Positions 45,125 through 56,241 of a stretch of DNA of 64,000 nucleotides are shown piece after piece (within the stretch, counting starts at the first letter, position 1; every line of letters starts with the position of its first letter). Origin of the DNA: Kangiella sp. (GTDB taxonomy: Bacteria > Pseudomonadota > Gammaproteobacteria > Enterobacterales > Kangiellaceae); NCBI GenBank assembly GCA_028284185.1, contig JANQSG010000017.1, positions 282,476-346,475 on the forward strand, in the 5' to 3' direction. Below the pieces are notes generated by a model. The model searched no databases and had not been told where the DNA came from. It worked only from the letters and a program-made list of their open reading frames with translations. Made by a program: the position numbers and the translations under genes.

Positions 45125-48100
45125 TACATCTTAATACCCTGATATTTAACTTTATAAAGCAAAGTGTACAACACAGGTACTACCCCTAAAGTTAATAAGG
45201 TTGCAAACAAAATTCCAAAAATAATCGCAACAGCCATGGACTCCCATAAAGGACCACCGCCAAGCCATAAAGGAATCATGCCACCAATAGTTGTTGCGGT
45301 TGTTAGTAAAATGGGTCTTAGTCTCTGCTGACAGGCAAATAGCACTGCTTCAGCGATTGGTTTGCCTTCTTCTTCATTTTCTATCTTAATCCTATCCAAT
45401 AGTACAATAGCATTATTAATAACAATACCGGCTAAAGAGATAACACCCAACATAGTCATAAACCCAAAAGGTTGATCAGTAATAATCAAACCGATCACCA
45501 CACCCATTAAACATAGTGGAATGGTAGTTAATACAATCCCTGTTTTACGTAAAGAATTAAATTGCCCTACCAATAATAACAATATTATCAAGCCAGCGAT
45601 TGGTAACTGTTTAAAGATAGAACCTTGTGACTCACCAGAGCTCTCGTATTCACCACCCAGTTCCCATCGATAACCAAAAGGCCATTGTTTAGCTTCCAGC
45701 TCTAGCCAATTTTTTAACTCATTACTAATTGATAAAGCATTATATCCCGGCTCTAAATAGCTAGAGATGGTTACTGTTTTCAAACGATCCCGCCGCATAA
45801 TACGTGAGGTTTGCCATTCAAGTTTCATCTCCGCAACTTGACTTAATGGCACCGTTTTATTAGTCGCTTGCGAGTAAACACTGATGTTAGACAATAGTGA
45901 AAAATCCGTTTGATCATTTTCTCCACGCTCTGAACGTAAGACAATAGGAATTAATTGGTCAGCCTCACGATAATCTGTAGTTTCCAAACCTTTTAAGTGC
46001 GTTTGCATAGCAGAAGCTACTTCATCATTGGTAACTCCTGCCAACTGAGCCCTAGCATTATCAATATCCATTACAATCTTTTTCGAACGAGCGCCCCAAT
46101 CATCAATAATATTTTTAGTTCCAGCTATGCCTACCATTTTCCTTTTCACTGTATCAACCAACTTAAACAGTTCAGCTTCATCACGTCCCATGACTCGAAT
46201 TGCGACAGGGGCTCCACCAGCAGTTCCCAAGGGTAAAAAATCCACCGTTGGATTAACATCGGGATAACGCTCACGAATATAATGTTCCACCTCTGAAAAA
46301 ATACGTTCTTTTGCAATACCAACATCTGAAACATTCGCTAAGATCATTGCATAATTTTCAGCTCTGGCATGAGACGGTGCTGAAAGCGTGAAACGTGGCG
46401 GACCTTCTCCAATATAAGTCCCCCAATTTATAAAACCACGCCCATTATTATCTTCCGCCATTAAATTCTGTTTAATGAAAGCTTCTACATCATTAGTAAT
46501 TTCAATAGTTCGGGCAATAGGTGATCCTTCTGGTGTTTCAACTTCAATAGTCACAATTGCTTTATCATTTTCTGGGAAAAAGACATTCTCAACAAAAGCA
46601 AATCCTTTTATCGATAAATAAAAAATAGCAACAACGCCAAATACAGAAATTACCGGCCGTTTAACTAACAAGAGCAAAACCTTTCGATAAACTGCATACA
46701 TACCTCCATTGAAACCTTGCTCACCTTTAGAGCTTTTTACCTTTAAGAAAAATACACATAAAAGCGGAATTAACGTTAGTGCTAACAACCAAGAAATAAG
46801 TAATGTGATAGTCACCACCTTAAATAATGGTGCCGTATATTCACCGACCTGTGACTCAGCTAAAAATATTGGTAGAAAAGCAGCAGAAGTAGTCAATGAA
46901 GAAACTAATAGCGGGATCCGTAATTCCTTTGCCGAATTATAAGCAGCACTTTTGACCGATTCGCCTTGTTCAGAACGAACCATAATACTTTCACTCATAA
47001 CGATTGCATTATCAACCAACATCCCTAACGCAATGATTAAAGATGCCAATGACATCTGATCAATGCCAATATCAAATTGCTTCATCACAAACAAAGTAAT
47101 AATCATGGCAGAAGGAATTAAAGATGCTACGATAAACCCCGTTCTTAACCCCAAAAATACCAACATAACAATCAACACGATAGCAATGGCTTGATAAACA
47201 TTTCCTAAGAACTCATCAATTTTCTTATCAACAACATCCGCTTGAAAAGATAAGAATTCAAAATCTATCCCTATAGGATAAACGGTTTTTGCATATTCGA
47301 TCATAGCTTTCACTTCTGAACCCAAATCAATAATATTGCCGCCTTCTTTCAAAGAAATAGCTAAAGCAATACTTGGCTCACCAGTTTTGTGCATAATCAT
47401 CTGCTTCGGATCAATAAAACCTCTTTTGACATTAAGCATGTCACTAAGCTTTACTACATTATTTGAACCTGGAATATTAATAATCGTATTGGATATATCT
47501 TCAACGCTATTAAAATTACCAGTTGGTTCAATGATAACTTTTTCAAAATTTGTGGAAAAATCACCTCCTGAACGAATAATATTTTTCTGTTTTAAAATAT
47601 TCTGCAACTGACTCGGAGAGATATTAAACTCAGATAAACGTCCATTGTCGTATTCCAAAAAAATCCGTTCTTCTTGTTCTCCTACGACTTCAACCTTAGC
47701 CACATTATCCAATAACAAAAGCTCATTTCGCACTTCATCTGCAATTTTTTTCAACTGGCGATAATTAAAACCGTCTCCTGTAATAGCGACTACAGTACCA
47801 AAAATATCTCCAAACTCATCATTTACAAATGGGCCCCTAACTTCCTGCGGTAATTCGGATTTAGCAGCATCAACTTTACGCCGTAATTTATCCCAAATAG
47901 GCTTTAGATAAGTGTATTCATCTTTTAAGTCCACATAAACCAAAGAAACTCCGACCAAAGACTCACTGCGAATATGCTTTACTTCTGGCATTTGTTGGAT
48001 TTCTTTTTCCAACTTATCAGTCACTAATAATTCAACTCTTGCTGGGCTGGCTCCAGGCAACATAGTTTGAATAAATGCCGTCCTAACAATAAATCCCGGA

Positions 48101-48210
48101 TCTTCATTTTTAGGTAAAGTAAAATATGCGGAAATCCCTGCTACCATCAAAATCAGAAAAATAATCCCAAAAACACGGTTTTTCTCTACCGCAAACTTTG
48201 TGATCTCCAT
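45124..48210 (-). CDS. RND efflux permease subunit (AcrB/MexB superfamily)
   Basis: A 1028-residue inner-membrane pump with twelve helices and two large periplasmic loops (about 35-330 and 545-850). The TM4 relay segment reads GMLVDNAIVMSESI, with Asp followed by Asn where AcrB has two Asp, as in several HAE subgroups. GFMTMLGVISLAGIVINNAI marks TM10. It should export hydrophobic compounds with the adaptor and outer-membrane factor encoded directly upstream. GGAG stands before the start; 10 bases separate it from the adaptor gene. Confidence 0.94.
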   Translation of the reverse strand: MEITKFAVEKNRVFGIIFLILMVAGISAYFTLPKNEDPGFIVRTAFIQTMLPGASPARVELLVTDKLEKEIQQMPEVKHIRSESLVGVSLVYVDLKDEYTYLKPIWDKLRRKVDAAKSELPQEVRGPFVNDEFGDIFGTVVAITGDGFNYRQLKKIADEVRNELLLLDNVAKVEVVGEQEERIFLEYDNGRLSEFNISPSQLQNILKQKNIIRSGGDFSTNFEKVIIEPTGNFNSVEDISNTIINIPGSNNVVKLSDMLNVKRGFIDPKQMIMHKTGEPSIALAISLKEGGNIIDLGSEVKAMIEYAKTVYPIGIDFEFLSFQADVVDKKIDEFLGNVYQAIAIVLIVMLVFLGLRTGFIVASLIPSAMIITLFVMKQFDIGIDQMSLASLIIALGMLVDNAIVMSESIMVRSEQGESVKSAAYNSAKELRIPLLVSSLTTSAAFLPIFLAESQVGEYTAPLFKVVTITLLISWLLALTLIPLLCVFFLKVKSSKGEQGFNGGMYAVYRKVLLLLVKRPVISVFGVVAIFYLSIKGFAFVENVFFPENDKAIVTIEVETPEGSPIARTIEITNDVEAFIKQNLMAEDNNGRGFINWGTYIGEGPPRFTLSAPSHARAENYAMILANVSDVGIAKERIFSEVEHYIRERYPDVNPTVDFLPLGTAGGAPVAIRVMGRDEAELFKLVDTVKRKMVGIAGTKNIIDDWGARSKKIVMDIDNARAQLAGVTNDEVASAMQTHLKGLETTDYREADQLIPIVLRSERGENDQTDFSLLSNISVYSQATNKTVPLSQVAEMKLEWQTSRIMRRDRLKTVTISSYLEPGYNALSISNELKNWLELEAKQWPFGYRWELGGEYESSGESQGSIFKQLPIAGLIILLLLVGQFNSLRKTGIVLTTIPLCLMGVVIGLIITDQPFGFMTMLGVISLAGIVINNAIVLLDRIKIENEEEGKPIAEAVLFACQQRLRPILLTTATTIGGMIPLWLGGGPLWESMAVAIIFGILFATLLTLGVVPVLYTLLYKVKYQGIKM

Positions 48211-48220
48211 ATTACGGCTC

Positions 48221-49354
48221 CTAATTATTCTCTAATATTGGTTTTTCCAATAACTTTACTTCCATACCATCTAGTAAACGTCTAACTCCAGCTGTAGCAA
48301 CTAACTCTCCAGCTTCAACACCTGATAGAATTTCTGCTCCATTATTGCTGCCAGCTCTAAACTCGATAGTACGACGTTTAGCATGATAGATACCATCGCT
48401 AATGGGCTCTAAAACAAAAACAAAAGAACCTTGACTATCTTCACCAATGGAGAGGTAAGGCACTAGCAATCTATTGGCTTGCTCAGAACCTTGAACATCA
48501 GAAAAGTCAAAAATCAAATTAGCCGACATCCCTGCTCGCATATCAGGGCATTTACCTTGTAATAAAGCTTCTACGGGAAATGCTCCACCAGAGCTTGCGG
48601 CAACACCTACTTCTGTAATTTTAGCCATAAACTTTTGCCCAGCAAAAGCACTGGTAGTTACTATGACATTATCGCCTTTATGAATATTATTAATTAACTG
48701 ATCAGGCACCGATACTTTAACCTTGGGACAGCTCCCGCAATTAATTCGGATCACTCCTTGACCTGGATTAACTGCCTCATTGGTATCAGCAAGAATTTCA
48801 GCAATAGAACAATCCTGTGGCGCTTTTAACTTAGTATAAGAAAGTTGTAATCGAGCGGCCTCTGCTTTCCTACGAGCAACTGCAGTAGCCGCTTTAGCCG
48901 ATTCAGCACCAGCTCTAGCTGCATCTAAATCACTTTTTGAACTGTTATTGTTTTCATAAAGTTCTATTACACGATTATAATTAGCTTGCTGATTACGCTG
49001 ATTAGCAATAGCCTGTTGCAGGCTTGCTTGAGCTTGCTGATAGGATACTTGTAAATCAGTAGCATCTAATTCGGCAAGTAATTGATTAACTTTTACTTGA
49101 TCACCAACTTTGATTAATCGCTTAGTAATGGTACCGCCTACTCGAAAACTTAAATTAGCATCTAAATCAGCTTCAACTACACCAGAAAAAGTATCCGTTT
49201 CAATTGCTCCTTGTGGCTGCACTTTTACATACTGTACTGGGCGATAAATTTTTTCTGTCACTGGAGCTTCATCTTCACAAGCCATCAAAATAAAACCAGT
49301 TAAAATAACAGCAATAAAATTTTTAACTGTAATTTTTAATTGTTTCTTAAACAT
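48221..49354 (-). CDS. RND efflux periplasmic adaptor (membrane fusion protein), lipoprotein
   Basis: A 377-residue MFP. The signal ends in a lipobox (FILMAC), anchoring it to the inner membrane. The barrel-sandwich/lipoyl half-motif (VEADLDANLSFRVGGTI and VKVNQLLAELDATDL) precedes an alpha-hairpin (about 95-170), then the second lipoyl half, a beta-barrel and the membrane-proximal domain. The two closely spaced Cys in RINCGSCPKV are unusual and could bind metal or form a disulfide. AAGGAG precedes the start. Confidence 0.92.
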   Translation of the reverse strand: MFKKQLKITVKNFIAVILTGFILMACEDEAPVTEKIYRPVQYVKVQPQGAIETDTFSGVVEADLDANLSFRVGGTITKRLIKVGDQVKVNQLLAELDATDLQVSYQQAQASLQQAIANQRNQQANYNRVIELYENNNSSKSDLDAARAGAESAKAATAVARRKAEAARLQLSYTKLKAPQDCSIAEILADTNEAVNPGQGVIRINCGSCPKVKVSVPDQLINNIHKGDNVIVTTSAFAGQKFMAKITEVGVAASSGGAFPVEALLQGKCPDMRAGMSANLIFDFSDVQGSEQANRLLVPYLSIGEDSQGSFVFVLEPISDGIYHAKRRTIEFRAGSNNGAEILSGVEAGELVATAGVRRLLDGMEVKLLEKPILENN

Positions 49355-49365
49355 ATAAAGCTCCT

Positions 49366-51717
49366 TTAACGAGGATTCACCTCGATTCCTCTTTCTTTAA
49401 AAAATTTATGCAAGCGATTAAACCAATCAGCACTATATTTACCATTTAATATCGGATTAAAATCTCCTGCCGATCGCATCAACACCATATAATCCTGTAA
49501 AAATTCATATTCTGCATTAACAGCTGCTAAGCGAGCATTGAGCGCATTATTTTGTGCATCCAATAAATCAGAAATTGAAACCACTCCTTTAGCATATGCA
49601 TCTTGTACCAATTCCAAAGCTTCTTCAGCGGCTTTAGTTGCTTCTTTACTTAATTGAATACTAGGATAAGAACTACCTATGCTGAACAATGCTTTACCAG
49701 TATTGCTCACAATTTGTTGTTCAGTAGCCTGTCGCGTTAGTGATAATTGATCCTTTTGTAATTGACTACGGCTAATATTTTTATGGCGCTGACCATTAAG
49801 ATCAATTGCTAATGTCGCCCCTACTCCCACAGTCCAACTGTTTTCTTCAGCTGTATCTAAAGCTCCAACCCCGCTTTGCGATAGGTTCCGGCCTGCTTGA
49901 GCTGTTAAATTTATATCTGGAATATAATAACCTCGTCTTTGAGCAACTATGTTACGCTCTGTAGCTTCTAACTGAGCATCATAACTTTTTAGTTCAGGGG
50001 CGTTATTTATCGCCTCATTTTTGTAGAAATCCTGGAAGGCAAGCCAGTGGATTTGATTAGTAACATAAGTTTGAAATCGAGAATCCGTTAAAATTGCCAA
50101 CAAACTACTTACATCAGGTTCTCGTGCATCCACTAAGACTCCTGTAGGCAAATTCATAATTCTTGCTAAATCCAATTCAGCATTTTGTCGAGCTGAGACA
50201 GCATTAAATAGACTTTGTCTATCTGTTGCTGCTTGGCTCTGAAAACGCAATACATCCGAACGGGAAGCAGCTCCAATCCTTAATCGATTTTTTGCTAACT
50301 CTAAATTCTTTTCCGTTAAATCAAGATTTAAATTTCGGATTTCTTCATTTGCCTTAGCGCTTAATAAGACCAAATAGGCTAGAGCAGCTTGCTGGGCAGT
50401 ATCAAGAATAGCGGCATGATACAAAGCATCTTGATTCTTTAAAAAAAGCTTATTTACATCATAATTTGCCCATAGCGATTCAGAATAAATAGGCTGACTT
50501 AGATTTAGGCTAGCATCAGCTCGTCTTTCTGGATTTCCAACAAAAGCAGAACTTTTTTTAACTTGCTGATAATTAACACCTAACGATAAGCCAGGATATA
50601 AATTAGCTTTAGCCAATTCAAAATCCTTTTGCGCTAAATCAATATTAATACTATTAGCTTGTAGTGCTAAATTATTTTCAATAGCAAAAGCAATAGCCTG
50701 TGTTACTGTAAAAGCTCGACGATTTTGCCTTTCATCGCGATGTAAAACTTTGGCATTAATAATCTTTTGCCAACTGGGAGCAAAACCTGTTTTAAGTGCC
50801 GTAGTTTGGTTATAGACAAGTCGACGATTAAAACTAATATTTACTGGTAAATCTTTAGCATTTTTACCTAATAAAATACGCTGTACATTAAGCGCTAATC
50901 GGCGCCCGATCTGGAAGCGCTCTTGATCAAGCTGACCTTCTGTTACCATAAACCCTAAATCTACACCTTTTTCACCCAAAAAAGTATAACTAGGTAGTTG
51001 CATATCAATTAATAAGTTAGCCAAGTCTTTTTTCTGAGTATCGTTATAGCGAGATAAAATACCCACCATAACCGCTTCAGTGTCTTTAGGGATTGAATTA
51101 CGCACTTGGCTTAAATTGTGAGATAATGGAACTTGATGAAACTCAATGTCATAAACTTTTTCAGCTTCTGCTAAAAGCTGCTTTAACTCTATCCAACTTT
51201 CAGCAAGAAACGATTCAATTAACACAGCATATTTTTTCTTGCCCACAAAATCTTTAAAAAAACCAATCTCACCACCAGCCTCATTCAAATCTGCTATATA
51301 TGAAAAATTATTTTTACCACTTGTATTATCAACAATCGGTAAACTTTGAGCGTGTGGATTTAAAATTAAGGCCGCAATAGTCGGCTTTCGAATAGGATTG
51401 AATTTAGCTATTTCATTTGAGGCCACTGGATCAAGAGCAATAATAATATCTGTCGTTTTATCTGTATAAAGCTGATTTAATACTCGTTTGATTCCAGCCA
51501 AAGTCCAATCAGCATCAGTGCGAGCTTTATCCACATAACGCACCTCAAATTCACCTTTGAGCAAGGTATTAATTTCTTTTTTCACCAACTCTGTCTGTAG
51601 AAAACTATCCGCGGGACCATCCCGCACTAAAGCAATATCGACAGTTTTAGCCAATAACGATAATGAAAATATATAAAGAATGGTAAAAGCAAACAATTTA
51701 AAGCTGTGGTTCAGCAT
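49366..51717 (-). CDS. TolC-family outer-membrane factor fused to an ABC-type substrate-binding domain
   Basis: A 783-residue fusion. After a signal peptide (cleaved near LLAKT), residues about 25-315 have the two-lobe pattern of periplasmic ABC substrate-binding proteins of the TrpX/PF04392 kind: DIALVRDGPA, DIIIALDPVASNEIAK, KKYAVLIESF, EAVMVGILSRYND and MVTEGQLDQERFQIGRRLA. Residues about 340-783 are a complete TolC protein with two repeats, long helices and the VSISDLLDAQNNALNARLAA end. It is the first gene of the operon with the adaptor and RND permease, 11 bases before the adaptor. The extra domain may bind substrates or sense them; no frameshift or internal start separates the parts. 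Confidence 0.85.
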   Translation of the reverse strand: MLNHSFKLFAFTILYIFSLSLLAKTVDIALVRDGPADSFLQTELVKKEINTLLKGEFEVRYVDKARTDADWTLAGIKRVLNQLYTDKTTDIIIALDPVASNEIAKFNPIRKPTIAALILNPHAQSLPIVDNTSGKNNFSYIADLNEAGGEIGFFKDFVGKKKYAVLIESFLAESWIELKQLLAEAEKVYDIEFHQVPLSHNLSQVRNSIPKDTEAVMVGILSRYNDTQKKDLANLLIDMQLPSYTFLGEKGVDLGFMVTEGQLDQERFQIGRRLALNVQRILLGKNAKDLPVNISFNRRLVYNQTTALKTGFAPSWQKIINAKVLHRDERQNRRAFTVTQAIAFAIENNLALQANSINIDLAQKDFELAKANLYPGLSLGVNYQQVKKSSAFVGNPERRADASLNLSQPIYSESLWANYDVNKLFLKNQDALYHAAILDTAQQAALAYLVLLSAKANEEIRNLNLDLTEKNLELAKNRLRIGAASRSDVLRFQSQAATDRQSLFNAVSARQNAELDLARIMNLPTGVLVDAREPDVSSLLAILTDSRFQTYVTNQIHWLAFQDFYKNEAINNAPELKSYDAQLEATERNIVAQRRGYYIPDINLTAQAGRNLSQSGVGALDTAEENSWTVGVGATLAIDLNGQRHKNISRSQLQKDQLSLTRQATEQQIVSNTGKALFSIGSSYPSIQLSKEATKAAEEALELVQDAYAKGVVSISDLLDAQNNALNARLAAVNAEYEFLQDYMVLMRSAGDFNPILNGKYSADWFNRLHKFFKERGIEVNPR

Positions 51718-51790
51718 ATCTAAGCTACCGGTTTTATTTTATAAAATCAGTCTAATACTTTGCTTTATCAGTTTAAAGTCATACTCGTAC

Positions 51791-51818
51791 AAAAAAAGCG
51801 GCTAAAGCCGCTTTTTTT
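51791..51818. terminator. Strong bidirectional-looking terminator upstream of the RND operon
   Basis: Perfect 12-bp stem AAAAAAAGCGGC / GCCGCTTTTTTT, loop TAAA. It ends the BI-1 transcript on the minus strand before the efflux operon begins. Confidence 0.88.
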
Positions 51819-51834
51819 ATATAAGGAAATAATT

Positions 51835-52551
51835 TTAGTCTTCGCCAAATGACATAAATAGGCGTAATACATATAAGAACATCATGGCAATACTTGAGAA
51901 GAGTTGTATTGCCGCACCAACATATTTATCTTCGGGATAATGATGCAGTACATTCGAAGTATCGTACAAAATAGCGGCGCCGGAGATACCAATCATGGCT
52001 ACACTAAACCAGGTGCCCAAGTTATAGCCAAAAATAAGGCCGCCAATGATAGCAACTACAGCCAAGCCAAAGCCCCACATCACAATGCCACGCAAGAAAG
52101 AAAAGTCTTTACGTGTGAAGAACACAATAGCAGTTAAAATTGCAGCACCCACCAAAGTCACCACAGCGGCACTTTGGATCATTTCCGGCGCGATCATGGC
52201 TGCTCTTAATAAAATAGGTGAGAAAAATACTGCATATAAACCGGTAAATATCACCAAATTCAAATATTGAACCGCTTTAGACTCGGCAGTAATAGCAAAG
52301 CGGGAAGCAAACCAGCCAATCCCAATAAAAGCGGCAAACATACCGAGCATGCCGATGGTGCCCAAAGAAGCGAAAAAGCTCGCGATCTGGAATGAAATAC
52401 CAGATTGATACAAATAATAACTAACGATTACAAATAAAAAGATCGCAGCTAATAAATGATTATAGGTTCTGGTAATAAACTGACTACGACGATCAGCGCT
52501 AACCCGACTGACCGGTGTACGGTAAGCATCATTAACGTCTTCATAACTCAT
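51835..52551 (-). CDS. Bax inhibitor-1/YccA-family membrane protein
   Basis: A 238-residue protein with seven hydrophobic helices. Family features are the N-terminal FITRTYNHLLAAIFLF and the C-terminal ILYDTSNVLHHYPEDKYVGAAIQLFSSIAMMFLYVLRLF with its Asp pair. BI-1 relatives conduct Ca2+ in a pH-dependent way; YccA modulates FtsH. The terminal FGED is conserved in proteobacterial members. It lies 68 bases downstream of ssb on the same strand and may be co-transcribed with it. Confidence 0.9.
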   Translation of the reverse strand: MSYEDVNDAYRTPVSRVSADRRSQFITRTYNHLLAAIFLFVIVSYYLYQSGISFQIASFFASLGTIGMLGMFAAFIGIGWFASRFAITAESKAVQYLNLVIFTGLYAVFFSPILLRAAMIAPEMIQSAAVVTLVGAAILTAIVFFTRKDFSFLRGIVMWGFGLAVVAIIGGLIFGYNLGTWFSVAMIGISGAAILYDTSNVLHHYPEDKYVGAAIQLFSSIAMMFLYVLRLFMSFGED

Positions 52552-52619
52552 ATGGTATTTCTCCCAAAGCTAATATTTTTACTATAAATTTATTCTAATC
52601 CTGTTCTTCAAGCGAAACT

Positions 52620-53081
52620 CTAGAACGGAATATCATCATCAAAATCATCGTCCACAGGCGGTGCCACAGGTGCTTGTTTCTGTGGTTCAGCTGCCGGAGC
52701 CTGAGATCCAAAGGATGCTTCACCACCACCAGGACGACCACCCAGCATTTGCATCACGCCATTAAAGTCCAATACCACTTCAGTAGTATAGCGATCAGCG
52801 CCAGATTGATCCTGCCATTTACGCGTTTGTAATTTGCCTTCCAAATAAACCTGTGATCCTTTGCGTAAATATTCACCCGCAATTTCTGCTAACTTGCCAA
52901 AAATAACCACTCGATGCCATTCGGTTTTTTCCTGTTGCTGGCCGGTATTCTTATCTTTCCAGGTTTCTGACGTTGCTACCGTAATATTGGCGATAGCGCG
53001 ACCATCGGGCGTATATCGAACTTCCGGATCCCTGCCTAAATTACCCACTAAAATAACTTTATTAATGCCGCGACTGGCCAT
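52620..53081 (-). CDS. ssb: Single-stranded DNA-binding protein SSB
   Basis: A 153-residue SSB. The OB fold occupies residues 1-112 ([60 protein letters not shown]). A Gln/Pro/Ala-rich linker leads to the acidic tip [10 protein letters not shown] that recruits repair and replication partners. It is divergent from uvrA, the classical gammaproteobacterial arrangement. Confidence 0.98.
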   Translation of the reverse strand: MASRGINKVILVGNLGRDPEVRYTPDGRAIANITVATSETWKDKNTGQQQEKTEWHRVVIFGKLAEIAGEYLRKGSQVYLEGKLQTRKWQDQSGADRYTTEVVLDFNGVMQMLGGRPGGGEASFGSQAPAAEPQKQAPVAPPVDDDFDDDIPF

Positions 53082-53409
53082 ACTGCCTCCAAAATACTTT
53101 TTATATCAATCAGTTATCACTTATGATTGGGTCGATTTGATAAATTTCAATCACACTATCTTAGCTGCTTTTATGCTTGAAAGGTAGCCTTGATTCACCC
53201 TACTTAAGTCTAAATCAATCAAACCATTTATTCAGCAGCCTTTGACCATGCAAGCATTGGTCAAATTCTGTTCATCAAGTCAGAGAAAAGCCTGGCTTAA
53301 ATAGATTTTACGTTTCTTGAATCATAAAAAAAGGTTATAGTTACTGGTTTGTTTCGGCTTCTTTTACCGAGCCTTTTTCTAAAAATAGCAGTGACTCTGG
53401 ATACTATTT
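53082..53409. promoter_or_regulatory. Divergent ssb/uvrA regulatory region
   Basis: A 328-base region without a gene. It contains CTG-N10-CAG at 53268-53283 (possible LexA/SOS box, partial match to the consensus inner bases) and a near-perfect inverted repeat with arms TTGACCA and TGGTCAA at 53242-53264. Neither is proven; in relatives ssb and uvrA are often SOS-regulated. Confidence 0.4.
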
Positions 53410-56241
53410 ATGGATACCATTGAAATACGTGGCGCTAAAACTCATAACCTTAAAAATGTCGATCTAACCTTGCCGCGCGACAAGCTGATTGTCATAACTG
53501 GCTTATCCGGCTCGGGCAAATCCTCTTTGGCTTTCGATACCCTGTACGCAGAAGGGCAACGTCGCTATGTGGAATCTTTATCGGCTTATGCCCGTCAATT
53601 CCTGTCTTTGATGGAAAAGCCGGATGTGGATCATATCGAGGGCTTGTCACCCGCCATTTCCATTGAGCAAAAATCCACTTCGCATAACCCGCGCTCAACC
53701 GTAGGCACCATTACCGAAATCTACGACTACCTGCGTTTACTGTTTGCCCGTGTTGGTACGCCACACTGTCCAACCCACCAATTGCCATTAGAAGCACAAA
53801 CCGTCAGTCAGATGGTGGATCTGGTGTTAGAGCAACCGGCAGGTTCAAAATTAATGTTACTTTCGCCAGTAGTACAAAACCGCAAAGGCGAGCATGTGCA
53901 ACTGATTCAAGAACTACAAGCCAAAGGGTTTGTACGTGCTCGAATTAATGGCACCGTCTATGATCTGACTGAAGCGCCTGAATTGGATCTTTATAAAAAA
54001 CACACCATTGAAGTAATTGTCGATCGTTTTAAGGTCAAAGAGGGTTTGCAGCAACGTTTGGCCGAATCTTTTGAAACTGCTTTAGAGCTGGCCGAAGGTA
54101 TTGCCCGCGTAGCTTCAATGGATAATGATCCTGATTTTGAAGAAATGGTCTTTTCAGCCAAATACGCCTGCCCTACTTGTGGTCACTCAATTCCGGAATT
54201 AGAACCACGCATTTTCTCTTTTAATAATCCAGCAGGCGCTTGCCAAACCTGTGATGGCCTGGGCGTGGATCAATTTTTCGATCCGGAAAAAATTATTACC
54301 AATGATGAAGTGTCATTGGCTGGTGGCGCTATTCGCGGTTGGGACAGACGGAATGTCTATTACTTTCACATGCTAAAATCACTGGCCAAACATTACAAAT
54401 TTGATATCGAAGCCTCTTGGTCAAGCCTGACAAAGAAAATTCAAAAAGTCATTCTGTTTGGTAGTGGCAAGACCCAAATCGAATTTGAATATAACAATGA
54501 TAAAGGGGCGGTTTATCGCCGTACTCATACCTTTGAAGGCATTATTCCCAATATGCAACGTCGTTTCCGCGAGACTGAATCTGGCGCAGTGCGTGATGAT
54601 CTCATAAAATACATGACCACCCAATCCTGTGATGATTGTGATGGTACTCGCTTAAACGAAAACTCACGTAACGTGCTGATTGAAGGAACCGCCATTCATC
54701 AGGTCACTCGTTGGTCCATTGAGGAAGCTTTTAAATACTTTGCCAAGCTTTCTTTACCAGGCAAACGCGGGGAAATTGCCGCAAAAGTGCTTAAAGAAAT
54801 TGGTGATCGCCTAAGCTTTCTGGTCAATGTGGGATTAGACTACCTGACGATGGAGCGTAGCGCCGATACCCTTTCTGGCGGTGAAGCGCAACGCATTCGT
54901 CTTGCCAGCCAGATTGGCGCTGGCCTGGTGGGTGTTATGTATATTCTGGACGAGCCTTCCATTGGTTTACACCAAAGAGACAATGATCGCCTATTAAAAA
55001 CCCTGACCCATCTACGAGATCTGGGCAATACCGTGATCGTGGTAGAACATGATGAAGATGCTATCCGGGCTGCTGATTTTATTGTGGATATTGGTCCTGG
55101 TGCTGGCGTACATGGCGGTGAAATTGTGGGCAAAGGTTCACTGGCTCAGGTTAAGAAAAACAAACATTCACTGACTGCTCAATACTTAACGGGCAAAAAA
55201 GAAATTGCAGTTCCTGAAGAACGAACACCATTTAACAAAAACAAGACTATCCAGCTAACTGGTGCTCAAGGCAATAACCTTAATAGTGTCAATTTAGAAA
55301 TTCCTGTGGGCCTTATGACTTGTGTCACTGGCGTTTCGGGGTCGGGTAAATCGACTCTGATTAATGACACTCTTTATCCAATTGTAGCCAAAGAAATTAA
55401 TCGTTCCAGCTTACAACCCAAAACTTATAAGTCTATTTCGGGACTGGAAAATATTGATAAAGTAGTGGATATTGATCAAAGCCCGATTGGCCGTACGCCT
55501 CGCTCCAATCCTGCCACCTACACCGGAATTTTCACGCCAATCCGTGAACTTTTTGCAGGCACTCAAGAGTCTCGTGCACGCGGTTATAAACCTGGTCGCT
55601 TTAGTTTTAACGTTAAAGGCGGCCGCTGCGAAGCCTGCCAGGGCGATGGTGTTATTAAAGTGGAAATGCACTTCTTGCCAGACGTTTATGTAGCCTGTGA
55701 TGTGTGTAAAGGCAAACGCTATAACCGCGAAACTCTGGAGATCACCTACAAAGGTAAAAATATTCATGAAGTGTTGGAGCTGACAGTTGAAGATGCACGC
55801 GAATATTTCGATGCCATTCCGGTTATTGCCCGAAAGCTACAAACCCTGGTTGATGTGGGTTTGTCTTATATCAAACTGGGGCAATCGGCGACTACCCTTT
55901 CCGGCGGTGAAGCGCAAAGGGTTAAACTCTCCCGCGAACTATCCAAACGGGATACCGGTAAAACTCTATATATTCTGGATGAACCCACTACTGGTTTGCA
56001 CTTCCATGATGTTAATCAATTGTTACAAGTTCTACATCGCTTGCGTGATCACGGCAATACTTTAATTGTGATTGAGCATAATCTAGATGTGATTAAAACT
56101 GCCGACTGGATTGTCGATCTGGGGCCCGAAGGTGGTAGCAAAGGCGGTAAAATCATCGCTACTGGCACACCAGAAAAAGTTGCCAAAACCAAAGGTTCCT
56201 TTACTGGAAAATACCTAAAGCCCATGCTTACCCATAAATAA
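53410..56241 (+). CDS. uvrA: Excinuclease ABC subunit UvrA
   Basis: A 943-residue nucleotide excision repair damage sensor. It has two ABC ATPase modules: Walker [15 protein letters not shown] near residue 31 and [10 protein letters not shown] near 640, signatures [12 protein letters not shown] and [12 protein letters not shown], and Walker [14 protein letters not shown]. Zinc-finger cysteines are in CPTCGH and CQTCDG (first) and CEACQGDG and CDVCKGKR (second). It loads UvrB onto lesions. The length is standard and the start is fixed by the conserved [16 protein letters not shown]. Confidence 0.98.
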   Translation: MDTIEIRGAKTHNLKNVDLTLPRDKLIVITGLSGSGKSSLAFDTLYAEGQRRYVESLSAYARQFLSLMEKPDVDHIEGLSPAISIEQKSTSHNPRSTVGTITEIYDYLRLLFARVGTPHCPTHQLPLEAQTVSQMVDLVLEQPAGSKLMLLSPVVQNRKGEHVQLIQELQAKGFVRARINGTVYDLTEAPELDLYKKHTIEVIVDRFKVKEGLQQRLAESFETALELAEGIARVASMDNDPDFEEMVFSAKYACPTCGHSIPELEPRIFSFNNPAGACQTCDGLGVDQFFDPEKIITNDEVSLAGGAIRGWDRRNVYYFHMLKSLAKHYKFDIEASWSSLTKKIQKVILFGSGKTQIEFEYNNDKGAVYRRTHTFEGIIPNMQRRFRETESGAVRDDLIKYMTTQSCDDCDGTRLNENSRNVLIEGTAIHQVTRWSIEEAFKYFAKLSLPGKRGEIAAKVLKEIGDRLSFLVNVGLDYLTMERSADTLSGGEAQRIRLASQIGAGLVGVMYILDEPSIGLHQRDNDRLLKTLTHLRDLGNTVIVVEHDEDAIRAADFIVDIGPGAGVHGGEIVGKGSLAQVKKNKHSLTAQYLTGKKEIAVPEERTPFNKNKTIQLTGAQGNNLNSVNLEIPVGLMTCVTGVSGSGKSTLINDTLYPIVAKEINRSSLQPKTYKSISGLENIDKVVDIDQSPIGRTPRSNPATYTGIFTPIRELFAGTQESRARGYKPGRFSFNVKGGRCEACQGDGVIKVEMHFLPDVYVACDVCKGKRYNRETLEITYKGKNIHEVLELTVEDAREYFDAIPVIARKLQTLVDVGLSYIKLGQSATTLSGGEAQRVKLSRELSKRDTGKTLYILDEPTTGLHFHDVNQLLQVLHRLRDHGNTLIVIEHNLDVIKTADWIVDLGPEGGSKGGKIIATGTPEKVAKTKGSFTGKYLKPMLTHK

